Below, piece after piece: positions 1-5,919 of a stretch of DNA of 6,852 nucleotides. The notes under the pieces are model-generated. The model was not told the DNA's origin. It searched no databases and saw nothing but the letters and a program-made list of their open reading frames with translations. A program made the translations under genes and the position numbers. The stretch's first letter is position 1; each line of letters starts with the position of its first letter. The stretch is from Deltaproteobacteria bacterium (GTDB lineage: Bacteria; Desulfobacterota; Syntrophia; Syntrophales; UBA2210): the NCBI GenBank assembly GCA_030603465.1, contig JAUVXT010000144.1:1-6852 (forward strand), written 5' to 3'.

Positions 1-1
1 A

Positions 2-127
2 GACTATTACGAACGATGTTACCGGGAACGCGTCATTACCAATTTAAAGCGCAAGGCAAAACAGTTTGGATATAATCTGGTAAATGTTAAAGAACATGAA
101 CTACTTACACCACATTTGCAAATTTAA
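2..127 (+). CDS. C-terminal end of a truncated gene, possibly a transposase
   Basis: An open frame enters from the left edge and runs 41 codons to a TAA stop at 125-127. The visible peptide is strongly basic: it starts DYYERCYRERV, contains the segment NLKRKAKQFGYNLV and ends LLTPHLQI. The pattern YRERVxxNLKRKAKQxGY resembles the basic C-terminal tail I associate with some insertion-sequence transposases, but I cannot name the family from 41 residues. The gene start lies outside the window. Repeat-like DNA immediately downstream (151-194) fits a mobile-element neighbourhood. The reading frame is well supported by composition; the transposase identity is a guess. It could also be the tail of an ordinary basic protein. 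Confidence 0.45.
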   Translation, partial: DYYERCYRERVITNLKRKAKQFGYNLVNVKEHELLTPHLQI

Positions 128-150
128 GTTACTTGGAAGTCTCCTTAAAA

Positions 151-194
151 TGTCATTTCGAGTGAAACGACGTGTCCCTTCCGTTGAAATGACA
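151..194. repeat. Imperfect inverted repeat (TGTCATTTC arms)
   Basis: TGTCATTTC at 151-159 is matched by its exact reverse complement GAAATGACA at 186-194, around a 26-base centre. The left side reads TGTCATTTCGAGTGAAACG, close to a TGTCATTTCGAG-type intergenic repeat that I recall from many bacterial genomes. It sits 24 bases after the stop of the partial gene. No T-run follows the stem directly, so it is better described as a repeat relic than as a terminator. Confidence 0.55.
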
Positions 195-226
195 AGTTGT
201 TGGGGCTTTTTACGAATGCATTATCG

Positions 227-260
227 CTGAGGCAGTACTAAATTTTTCGTTACTACTCAG
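227..260. repeat. Hairpin-forming sequence upstream of gcvH
   Basis: CTGAG at 227-231 pairs with CTCAG at 256-260, and AGTA at 234-237 pairs with TACT at 251-254. This gives a nine-pair stem with a small internal loop and a 13-base A/T-rich apical loop. Function is unknown. It may be structured RNA, or simply degenerate repeat DNA like the rest of this spacer. Confidence 0.35.
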
Positions 261-266
261 GTTATC

Positions 267-323
267 AGGTTCCCTGTTAACGGTTGCCGGCTCTCTAACC
301 TTGAACACTTAAACCGTGAACCT
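267..323. repeat. GGTT/AACC-rich inverted repeat upstream of gcvH
   Basis: AGGTTC (267-272) pairs with GAACCT (318-323), and ACGGTT (280-285) pairs with AACCGT (312-317). Together they make 12 pairs with a 7-base bulge on the left arm. The left part has TCAGGTT twice (257-263 and 265-271). The right part has AACC at 297-300, 312-315 and 319-322. This resembles degenerate short-period repeat DNA arranged head to head. It reaches into the possible -35 region of gcvH. Confidence 0.4.
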
Positions 324-336
324 TAGTAGTTACAAT
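309..336 (+). promoter_or_regulatory. Weak candidate promoter for the gcvH cluster
   Basis: TTAAAC (309-314), a 16-base spacer and TACAAT (331-336) give a plausible but weak sigma70-type promoter. It would start transcription roughly 25 bases before the gcvH ATG, just enough to include the ribosome-binding site. No better match was seen between 128 and 368. The -35 overlaps the right arm of the inverted repeat at 267-323. Confidence 0.25.
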
Positions 337-368
337 TATTTCTCCAGAGTAGAGGAGGTTATCAATAT

Positions 369-767
369 ATGTCAGTTTTCCCGGATGATTTACTTTATAG
401 TAGAGAACATATGTGGGTAAGAGTTGATGGAAACATAACGACCGTTGGAATAACCGATTACGGGCAGGAAAAATTGGGAGAAATCCTCTCCATCAAGCTT
501 CCTAAAGCCGATTCATCGGTAGAGCAAGACGAACCATTCGCAGTTATAGAATCTTCCAAAACCGTTGATGAACTCATTTCTCCTGTAAGTGGTGACATTA
601 TAAGCGTTAATGAAGACCTTTCTGACGATGTTGGAATCATAAACAGCGATCCCTATGACACAGGTTGGATGATTGCTGTTGCCATAAAGGATCTAAGCAT
701 GCTGGACAACCTTCTGGATTCGTATGAATATGGCGATTATGTTGATGAGGAAGAGGAGGCCGTATAG
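369..767 (+). CDS. gcvH: Glycine cleavage system H protein (lipoyl carrier)
   Basis: GcvH is the small lipoylated carrier that shuttles the aminomethyl group between the P and T proteins of the glycine cleavage system. In lipoate relay pathways it is also the first acceptor of octanoate. The 132-residue product has the family length and landmarks in order: REHMWVRV (13-20), VGITDYGQEKLGEI (26-39), the lipoyl site ESSKTVDEL with acceptor lysine K64, SPVSGDI (71-77), and NSDPYDTGWM (92-101). ATG 369 follows a strong AGGAGG (353-358) with 10-base spacing. The C-terminus is an acidic tail (DEEEE, 126-130) whose codons also form the ribosome-binding site of the next gene, 6 bases after the stop. 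No gcvT, gcvP or lipA is present in the window, so this may be a stand-alone or second GcvH. A GcvH-like carrier used in another pathway cannot be excluded. Confidence 0.95.
   Translation: MSVFPDDLLYSREHMWVRVDGNITTVGITDYGQEKLGEILSIKLPKADSSVEQDEPFAVIESSKTVDELISPVSGDIISVNEDLSDDVGIINSDPYDTGWMIAVAIKDLSMLDNLLDSYEYGDYVDEEEEAV
752..759 (+). promoter_or_regulatory. Ribosome-binding site for the lipM-like gene, inside gcvH
   Basis: AGAGGAGG lies within the Glu-rich 3' end of gcvH, 14 bases before ATG 774. The spacing is rather long, but no other Shine-Dalgarno-like run is near. Translation of the second gene therefore probably depends on ribosomes finishing gcvH. Confidence 0.6.
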
Positions 768-773
768 CTGCCA

Positions 774-1613
774 ATGGAAAAGTGGAGGATTATTCCATTC
801 AACCGTTTCAACGCCTTTGAAAACATGGCAATCGATGAAGCCATATTCAAAGAGAGTCAAAAAGGGAATATGCCTCCCACCCTTCGCTTCTACAGCTGGG
901 AAAGGAATACAGTCTCGATAGGCTATTTTCAGAACGCAAAAAGGGAAGTAAATCTTGACTATTGCAATGAGAACGCAATCGATGTCGTGAGACGCCCAAC
1001 GGGAGGCAAAGCCGTCCTACATGAAAATGATCTTACATATTCCCTCGTGGCAAGCGAAAAAAACGAAAACTTCTCTTTCGACATTATGGAAACATACAGG
1101 GTGATCAGTGAATGCCTGATCGGAGGCCTTCGCCGGATCGGAATAGAGGCGGAAATGATGGCGGAGGGAAGACCGAGACCCCGGACGAAGGAAACAATTG
1201 ACGCATACTGCTTTTCAGTACCCTCTCAATATGAGCTCCTTGTAAATGGACGAAAGATATGCGGAAGCGCCCAGGTACGGGCAAAAGGGACCTTTCTCCA
1301 ACACGGGTCTATCTTGATCGACATTGATCCCGTCAATACCTGCTCGGCAATAATGATCGATGACTGTGATACCGAAAATGGACCGGAGAGGCTCATGAAG
1401 TCCGTCACATCCATTCGTGAAAATATTGGAGACGGGGTTACCATCGAAGGACTTTGTAAGGGTATCTCGGAAAACTTCAAAAAACGTCTCAATGTACAGT
1501 TGGTGGCGGGTGAAATAACACCGGAAGAGGACTCATTGAAGAAACTGTTGCTGCAGAATAAATACGCAACCGATCTGTGGAATTTGGAAGGAAAGTGGAA
1601 AAATGGAAATTGA
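774..1613 (+). CDS. lipM: LipM-type octanoyltransferase / lipoate-protein ligase A family
   Basis: This belongs to the biotin/lipoate protein ligase superfamily and transfers octanoyl (or lipoyl) groups to a lipoyl-domain lysine, most likely that of the adjacent GcvH. Length is 279 residues, similar to LipM of Bacillus. Visible motifs are NMAIDEA (17-23), RFYSW (38-42), the substrate-binding loop RRPTGGKAVLH (73-83), and DAYCFSVPSQYELLVNGRKICGSAQ across 143-167. C146 sits where LipM carries its acyl-thioester cysteine, and K161 is the conserved lysine of the fold. The cysteine favours octanoyl-ACP:protein transferase (LipM) over an ATP-dependent LplA, which lacks it; this is an inference from family knowledge. 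The 3' end overlaps hisC by 11 bases, so the two are probably translationally coupled. A LipL-like amidotransferase role is an alternative. Confidence 0.85.
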   Translation: MEKWRIIPFNRFNAFENMAIDEAIFKESQKGNMPPTLRFYSWERNTVSIGYFQNAKREVNLDYCNENAIDVVRRPTGGKAVLHENDLTYSLVASEKNENFSFDIMETYRVISECLIGGLRRIGIEAEMMAEGRPRPRTKETIDAYCFSVPSQYELLVNGRKICGSAQVRAKGTFLQHGSILIDIDPVNTCSAIMIDDCDTENGPERLMKSVTSIRENIGDGVTIEGLCKGISENFKKRLNVQLVAGEITPEEDSLKKLLLQNKYATDLWNLEGKWKNGN

Positions 1614-2679
1614 AAAAATTATAAAAGAGGGAGTACTGGGACAGAAAGCCTATCCCATCGAGTCCAGGACATGCCGGATCAAACTCGACGCAAATGAAAA
1701 TCCCTATCCCCTGCCCCCCGATTTGAAAGAAAGGCTTTTACGTAAGATCGATTCACTCTCATTGAACCGATATCCCAGCGCGGGATCACCTGAGATGAGA
1801 TCCTCCATTGCCGGGAATCTCGGGGTGAGCGATGACATGATCCTTATCGGAAACGGATCGGATGAGCTTATTCAGATATTATTGACGGCCGTCAAACCGG
1901 AATCCTCAGGCGGTATCATGATACCTGCCCCCACATTTGCCATGTATAAGATAGGCGCCGTCAATGCCGGTCATGACGTTATAGAGATTCCCCTCGACGA
2001 CAGATTCGATCTGCCCATCGACAATATGCTCGATATTATATCCGAAAAGAGTCCCGGCATCACTTTTCTAAGTTATCCCAACAATCCCAGCGGCAATTGC
2101 TTCGATACCGAAAAGATAAAAAAGATAATCGAGGCATCTAATGGAATCGTTGTCGTCGATGAGGCCTATTTTAATTTTTCGCGGAAGACATTCCTTCCCT
2201 GTCTCGAAAAATGGGATAATCTCGTAATTTTGAGAACCTTTTCAAAGGTGGGCCTGGCGGCCCTGAGGATAGGCATCATGGTGGGCAACCCTTCGCTGAT
2301 TCACCAGCTCGATAAGGTGCGGCTCCCCTACAATCTGAACATGATTTCCCAGGCTGTGGGACAACTCTTTATTGAACGAGCGAAAGAGTTTCTCCCTAAA
2401 ATTGATCACATTATTGCGGGCAGGGATCGGCTCCTTGATAAGTTAAAAGATATTGAAGGGATCGACCCCTACCCCTCAGATGCAAATTTTATCCTTTTTA
2501 GTTGTCATGGAGATAAAAATAGTGTATACGAGGGCCTAATTCGAAAGGGAATTCTGATAAAGAATTTTCCTTCTTCCGGTCCACTGAAAGACTGCATGAG
2601 AGTGACAGTGGGCACCGAAGAGGAAAACAGAGAATTTGTCGAATCATTAAGGGAAGTTATTATTCCGTTGGGAGAGTGA
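1603..2679 (+). CDS. hisC: Histidinol-phosphate aminotransferase
   Basis: This is a class I/II PLP-dependent aminotransferase of the HisC group. It converts imidazole acetol phosphate plus glutamate to histidinol phosphate in histidine biosynthesis. The 358-residue length is typical. Landmarks are LDANENPYPLP (28-38), NRYPSAG (55-61), the phosphate-binding GNGSDELI (83-90), SYPNNPSGN (157-165), VVDEAYFNF (184-192), RTFSKVGLAALRIG (211-224) with PLP lysine K215, and the C-terminal arginine in CMRVTVGT (331-338). ATG 1603 lies inside the end of the preceding gene and is preceded by GGAAGGAAAG (1586-1595). No other his genes are present, so the gene is displaced from a his operon. HisC-like enzymes can act on aromatic amino acids, so substrate specificity is inferred. 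A terminator follows 21 bases after the stop. Confidence 0.9.
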   Translation: MEIEKIIKEGVLGQKAYPIESRTCRIKLDANENPYPLPPDLKERLLRKIDSLSLNRYPSAGSPEMRSSIAGNLGVSDDMILIGNGSDELIQILLTAVKPESSGGIMIPAPTFAMYKIGAVNAGHDVIEIPLDDRFDLPIDNMLDIISEKSPGITFLSYPNNPSGNCFDTEKIKKIIEASNGIVVVDEAYFNFSRKTFLPCLEKWDNLVILRTFSKVGLAALRIGIMVGNPSLIHQLDKVRLPYNLNMISQAVGQLFIERAKEFLPKIDHIIAGRDRLLDKLKDIEGIDPYPSDANFILFSCHGDKNSVYEGLIRKGILIKNFPSSGPLKDCMRVTVGTEEENREFVESLREVIIPLGE

Positions 2680-2700
2680 TACACAACTGGTAGAAAACAG

Positions 2701-2750
2701 GGCAGATGGCGATGCATTTTATTATGTATGACGTCGTTCTGCCTTTTTTT
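2701..2750 (+). terminator. Rho-independent terminator after hisC
   Basis: GGCAGA (2701-2706) pairs with TCTGCC (2738-2743), with further imperfect pairing inside. The stem is followed directly by seven T residues (2744-2750). It lies 21 bases after the hisC stop and closes the gcvH-lipM-hisC cluster. Confidence 0.8.
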
Positions 2751-2770
2751 GTGTCATTCACAGTCTATCG

Positions 2771-2792
2771 TTCTCTCTATTTTTCGAGAGAA
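2771..2792. repeat. Short perfect hairpin after the hisC terminator
   Basis: TTCTCTC (2771-2777) and GAGAGAA (2786-2792) form a 7-base-pair stem with an 8-base loop, followed by an A-run. There is no T-run in the right place on either strand for it to be a terminator. Its role is unknown. Confidence 0.4.
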
Positions 2793-2809
2793 AAAAATGA
2801 ACTACACGA

Positions 2810-2824
2810 CCGCAAGCTGCGGGG
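2810..2824. repeat. REP-like hairpin, copy 1
   Basis: CCGCA-AGC-TGCGG (2810-2822) followed by GG. It shares the GCAAGCTGCGGGG core with the copy at 2853-2868. It is also related, in reverse orientation, to the hairpins at 6728-6747 and 6794-6815. Confidence 0.5.
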
Positions 2825-2852
2825 TATGAAAATGAGCGCTTTATCTTTCCTG

Positions 2853-2868
2853 TCGCAGCAAGCTGCGG
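2853..2868. repeat. REP-like hairpin, copy 2
   Basis: TCGCAG-CAAG-CTGCGG forms a 6-pair stem (one G-T) around a CAAG loop, and the G-run continues to 2871. The loop is the reverse complement of the CTTG loop in the two hairpins at the right end of the window. This implies the same repeat family inserted in the opposite orientation. Confidence 0.55.
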
Positions 2869-2881
2869 GGGATTAAACCCT

Positions 2882-2940
2882 ACAGATTTCGCATCGCACT
2901 TCACATGATTAGAATAATCAGTGTAATCTGCGAAATCTGT
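2882..2940. repeat. Long inverted repeat directly upstream of rpsU
   Basis: ACAGATTTCGCA (2882-2893) and TGCGAAATCTGT (2929-2940) are perfect 12-base inverted arms. The centre contains a second nested hairpin: CAC-a-TGATTA (2902-2911), GAA loop, TAATCA-GTG (2915-2923). The right half reads like the AATCTGCGAAATCTGTGGATTA-type intergenic repeat that I recall from environmental bacterial genomes. It ends 20 bases before the rpsU ribosome-binding site, so it may lie in the rpsU leader. No convincing promoter is seen between it and the gene. Confidence 0.7.
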
Positions 2941-2974
2941 GGATTAAAAATAAATTAGAAAGGAAGGTATATTC

Positions 2975-3172
2975 TTGGAAGTTAGAGTAATAGACAACGA
3001 TGTGGAGAGGGCTCTGAAGATCTTAAAAAATAAGCTTTCAAAGAACGGGTTTTTCAAGGAGCTCAAACTGCGGAGGGCCTACGAAAAGCCTTCTGTCAAG
3101 AAAAAGAGAAAGGCGCTGGAAGCGCGCAGAAGAGTGGCCAAGGCGGCAAGAAGACGCAGATGGTCCAGGTAG
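2975..3172 (+). CDS. rpsU: 30S ribosomal protein S21 (TTG start)
   Basis: S21 is a small basic protein of the 30S subunit platform near the anti-Shine-Dalgarno region, and it assists initiation. The 65-residue product begins MEVRVIDNDVERALKILKNK and has the family's central LRRAYEKPSVKKKRK (37-51). It ends in the Arg/Ala-rich helix (EARRRVAKAARRRRWSR, 49-65). The start is TTG at 2975, preceded by AGGAAGG (2961-2967) at a good 7-base spacing. No in-frame ATG or GTG lies near, and the N-terminal sequence fits the family from this codon. The next gene follows after 87 bases with no clear terminator, so rpsU and the LOG-family gene may be co-transcribed. Confidence 0.93.
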   Translation: MEVRVIDNDVERALKILKNKLSKNGFFKELKLRRAYEKPSVKKKRKALEARRRVAKAARRRRWSR

Positions 3173-3246
3173 GATTTCTCTCACAGAGACAATCCCCCGT
3201 AAAAAATTTGCTGACGACGGCATCGTTCATATGTTCATGCGGTCCC

Positions 3247-3251
3247 GGGAG
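3247..3251 (+). promoter_or_regulatory. Ribosome-binding site that sets the LOG-gene start
   Basis: GGGAG lies only 2 bases before ATG 3254 but 8 bases before the in-frame ATG 3260. The spacing strongly favours 3260 as the real start. Confidence 0.6.
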
Positions 3252-3259
3252 ATATGATA

Positions 3260-3910
3260 ATGGAAAAACAATATCTTGTAGATGAACTCTCCATTGATGA
3301 GTCCTGGCGTATTTTCAGGGTTATGGCCGAATTCGTAGAGGCCATTGAAGAGCTTTCAAAAATAGACAACGCGGTAAGCATTTTCGGATCGGCCAGAGAA
3401 GACCCGAAAGGCGATTATTACAAAAAGGCGGAAGAGGTCGGCTATCTCCTCGGGAAAGCGGGATTTTCCATTATTACCGGCGGTGGTCCCGGAATCATGG
3501 AAGCGGCCAACAAGGGGGCTAGCGAAGCGGGGGCCTCCTCTGTAGGGATGAACATATATCTCCCCTTTGAACAAAGCCCCAATTCGTATGCCAATGTCAA
3601 CATCAATTACAAGTATTTCTTTATCAGAAAAGTGATGTTCGTAAAATATGCCCTGGCCTACGTGATCCTGCCCGGCGGCTTCGGAACAATGGATGAGCTC
3701 TTCGAAGCCCTTACCCTGATCCAGACAAAAAGGATACGGAGTTTCCCCGTAATCCTTATGGGAAGTGACTACTGGGGCGGGTTGTTAGACTGGCTGAAAA
3801 ATACCATGCTGAAGGCAAAAAAGATATCTGAGGAAGATCTCGATCTCATCCAGATTATTGATGACCCCGCTCAAGCGGTAAAGCATATACAGAAATATGT
3901 GATCCTTTGA
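3260..3910 (+). CDS. LOG family protein (TIGR00730-type Rossmann fold, putative nucleotide phosphoribohydrolase)
   Basis: The product resembles the LOG / lysine-decarboxylase-like family. Characterised members hydrolyse nucleoside 5'-monophosphates, including cytokinin ribosides, to free base and ribose 5-phosphate. From ATG 3260 the protein is 216 residues. Landmarks are SIFGSAR (40-46), the nucleotide loop GGGPGIMEAANKGA (74-87), a basic RK pair (123-124), and PGGFGTMDELFE (138-149), which is the PGGxGTxxE signature with E146 as the likely catalytic glutamate. An in-frame ATG at 3254 is too close to the GGGAG. The N-terminal extension of about 35 residues before the first strand is common in bacterial members. 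It stands between rpsU and holA on the same strand. The real substrate cannot be told from sequence. Bacterial LOG proteins are often still annotated as lysine decarboxylase, which is not supported here. Confidence 0.85.
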   Translation: MEKQYLVDELSIDESWRIFRVMAEFVEAIEELSKIDNAVSIFGSAREDPKGDYYKKAEEVGYLLGKAGFSIITGGGPGIMEAANKGASEAGASSVGMNIYLPFEQSPNSYANVNINYKYFFIRKVMFVKYALAYVILPGGFGTMDELFEALTLIQTKRIRSFPVILMGSDYWGGLLDWLKNTMLKAKKISEEDLDLIQIIDDPAQAVKHIQKYVIL

Positions 3911-4003
3911 CGGATATCGCAGTATTCATCCTTCCCCGTCGCACATTTGACAGAATTCCTGCATTAATATCCCTGGTCGATTTTTTGGGAGAAACCGACG
4001 ACG

Positions 4004-5362
4004 ATGCAAATAACACTGAAAAAAGCCATTGATGACATTAAAGGGGGCAACATCTCGCCCTGCTACCTCATCTACGGGGAGGAAGAGTATCTGATGAAGG
4101 ACGCCCTCGATCAGATCATTGAACACCTCCTGCCCCGAGACGACAGGGACTTCAACCTCTTTTTCATAGATGGAGAGAATGAAGACATAGATGCCATCTG
4201 TGAATCCATCATTACTCCACCCCTCCTCCCCGGCAATAAGGTTGTCGCCATAAAAAATACCCGCCTTTTCCAATCAAAGACATCGGCGGCAGCCCTGATA
4301 AAAGAGGTTATCGAAAATCTGGAAAAAGACAAGCAGAAAGCGGCAAAGACCTTTATGGCCTTTCTTGATGTTGCGGGATGGTCCTTCGAAGATCTCAGGG
4401 ACGGTGGATGGGAAAAGATTCCTGATAGCGACTGGGGAAAAATGGTAAAGGGGGAAGTCGAAAAAAAGAGAGAAGACTGGCTTCCCGAGATCATCAAGAT
4501 ATGTATAGAGCTTGACATAAAGCAAAGATTCAACCGCAGAGACACCGACCGGCTCGAGGAAGTTCTTGAGGGAACCATCCCCGCCGGGAACAGCCTTGTC
4601 CTCACTGCCGATAAGGTTGACAGACAGAAGAAGATCTTCAAGGCGATTTCAAAAAAGGGAGCAGTGATTACCTTTCCCGCGGCGAAGCCAAAAAGCGGTG
4701 CCAAGAAGGACCTCCTCATGGAGAGGACAGGAAAGATCCTGGCGAAAAGCGGGAAAAGACTCACGCCGGAGGCCATGCAGGAACTGGGCAGAAGAACGGG
4801 CTTCGACCTGAGAATATCTCAAAAAGAGATTGAAAAGCTCATCACCTATGCGGGTGATAAAGAGACAATCGACAAAAGAGACATCGACGCCATTATCAAA
4901 AAGTCGAGCGAGGACTCCATCTTCGATCTCACAGCCGCAATCGTAGATAAAGACGTCGAAAAGGCGCTCGTGACATTCAAAGACCTCCTGAATCAAGGCG
5001 TTCATTACATGGTAATACTGTCGATGATAATCAGAGAAATAAGATTTCTCCTCCAGGGCAAGATACTGCTGAAAGGGGGGGCGATCCCCTCATTCCATCA
5101 GAGAATGCACTACAGAGATTTTCAGAATATAGTTTACCCCGGCGTAAAAGAGTTGGCAAAAAGGATGGGCAAAAACAGTGAGTGGCTCGCCGGGCAACAC
5201 CCCTATGTCATTTATAACAACTTAAAAAACAGTGAGCGCTATTCCTACAACGGCCTCTTGGGATATATGGAAAAACTGCTGGATTGCGACATTGAATTGA
5301 AGACAACGGGGATAGAACCTAAACTTGTTATGGAACGCCTCCTGATAGATATATGCAGCTGA
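4004..5362 (+). CDS. holA: DNA polymerase III subunit delta, with a large internal insertion
   Basis: Delta is the clamp-loader subunit that opens the beta sliding clamp. The N-terminal AAA+-like fold is evident: SPCYLIYGEEEYLMKDALDQ lies at 18-37, followed by the strand NLFFIDGEN (51-59) and PLLPGNKVVAIKN (73-85). The next family block (NSLVLTADKVDRQKKIFKAI, 196-215, then GAVITFPAAK) comes only after about 90 extra residues (roughly 92-180). Domains II and III follow: AMQELGRRTGFDLRISQKEIEKL (258-279), SIFDLTAAI (305-313), and the C-terminal MEKLLDCDIELKTTG and PKLVMERLLIDI. Total length is 452 residues against about 340 in E. coli, and the insertion explains most of the excess. ATG 4004 follows GGGAGA (3987-3992) at about 11 bases. 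The stop is 6 bases from that of the convergent gene on the minus strand. Confidence 0.9.
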   Translation: MQITLKKAIDDIKGGNISPCYLIYGEEEYLMKDALDQIIEHLLPRDDRDFNLFFIDGENEDIDAICESIITPPLLPGNKVVAIKNTRLFQSKTSAAALIKEVIENLEKDKQKAAKTFMAFLDVAGWSFEDLRDGGWEKIPDSDWGKMVKGEVEKKREDWLPEIIKICIELDIKQRFNRRDTDRLEEVLEGTIPAGNSLVLTADKVDRQKKIFKAISKKGAVITFPAAKPKSGAKKDLLMERTGKILAKSGKRLTPEAMQELGRRTGFDLRISQKEIEKLITYAGDKETIDKRDIDAIIKKSSEDSIFDLTAAIVDKDVEKALVTFKDLLNQGVHYMVILSMIIREIRFLLQGKILLKGGAIPSFHQRMHYRDFQNIVYPGVKELAKRMGKNSEWLAGQHPYVIYNNLKNSERYSYNGLLGYMEKLLDCDIELKTTGIEPKLVMERLLIDICS

Positions 5363-5368
5363 CAGATC

Positions 5369-5905
5369 CTATAATTTCTTAAACCTTTTCTGCCTCAGCC
5401 GCTCTGTCTTCGATATCCTTCTTGATGGCCCCTTCTTTTTTGTGCTCACTATCGGATCATCATCTTCCTCCGCGAACATCCCCTTTTCAAAAAGGACCGC
5501 CTCCTCTTCCTCCATTCGCACTTTGTCCTCAAATTCGGGGGAGGAAATGGTCACTCCCGAGGTTCTCGAAATAGCCGCCGCAACTCCTCCATCGGAAGTA
5601 ACCACCACGATCTCTTCGCCTCCTCTTTTTCGTGCAATCCTTTTTATTACTTCATCGGCTTTTTCGCCAAGCCGGGAGTATATTATTGCGACGCCGTTTT
5701 CTCTCATGCGCTCCTCATTGGGCGATCCACCTATCCATCCGTCAAAGACGAGGGTAATCTTGTGCCCCTTCAACCGTTTATAACTCACCATCCTGCGCAC
5801 CAGTTCATTGCGCCCCTCTTCAAGACTGAACTTTTCAAAACGCTTCAGCGAATCAGACTGCCTGATAAGATTGTATCCGTCGATTATTATATGCATGCGC
5901 TTCAT
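5369..5905 (-). CDS. YacP/Rae1-type NYN-domain protein (putative ribosome-associated endoribonuclease)
   Basis: This is a PIN-like NYN (YacP) domain protein. Bacillus Rae1 of this family cleaves mRNA in the ribosomal A site. Numbered from the Met at 5896 (175 residues), it has HIIIDGYNLI (2-11) with D6 and N9, TLVFDG (48-53) with D52, GEKADEVIKRI (77-87) with E78 and D81, and VVVTSDGGVAAAI (97-109) with D102. An acidic stretch (EEEEA, EEDDD) follows, then a basic tail (KKKGPSRR and RLRQKRFKKL) suited to RNA or ribosome binding. The frame extends to a GTG at 5998, but those 31 residues look unlike the family and lack a ribosome-binding site. ATG 5905 and ATG 5896 are the realistic starts; 5905 is given here. 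GGAGAG (5930-5925) is 19 bases from ATG 5905, with a perfect hairpin between. Confidence 0.82.
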   Translation of the reverse strand: MKRMHIIIDGYNLIRQSDSLKRFEKFSLEEGRNELVRRMVSYKRLKGHKITLVFDGWIGGSPNEERMRENGVAIIYSRLGEKADEVIKRIARKRGGEEIVVVTSDGGVAAAISRTSGVTISSPEFEDKVRMEEEEAVLFEKGMFAEEDDDPIVSTKKKGPSRRISKTERLRQKRFKKL

Positions 5906-5919
5906 CGGGCTTGCCCGAT
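5904..5919 (-). promoter_or_regulatory. Hairpin over the yacP-like translation start
   Basis: The minus strand reads ATCGGGCAAGCCCGAT, a perfect 16-base palindrome with a CAAG or AA loop. It lies between GGAGAG (5930-5925) and the start codons. It buries the first two bases of ATG 5905. When folded it would bring GGAGAG to about 12 unpaired bases from ATG 5896. The palindrome is seen directly; control of translation is inferred. Confidence 0.5.

Noticed and set aside
128..368. Glycine riboswitch ahead of gcvH
   Set aside because: I could not find the conserved tandem-aptamer core features, and the stems present are repeat-like.
2771..2792. Hairpin with 7-base arms as a second terminator
   Set aside because: It is followed by A residues on the plus strand, and no T-run follows the stem on the minus strand.
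3171..3257. Open frame between rpsU and the LOG gene encoding a short peptide ending IVHMFMRSREI, with its TGA overlapping ATG 3254
   Set aside because: It has no ribosome-binding site and no recognisable family, and its only ATG codons leave 9 or fewer residues. It is probably chance.
4111..4776. Long minus-strand open frame of 221 codons opposite holA
   Set aside because: It is antisense to a well-supported gene, with Ser/Phe/Leu-rich low-complexity composition typical of a shadow frame.
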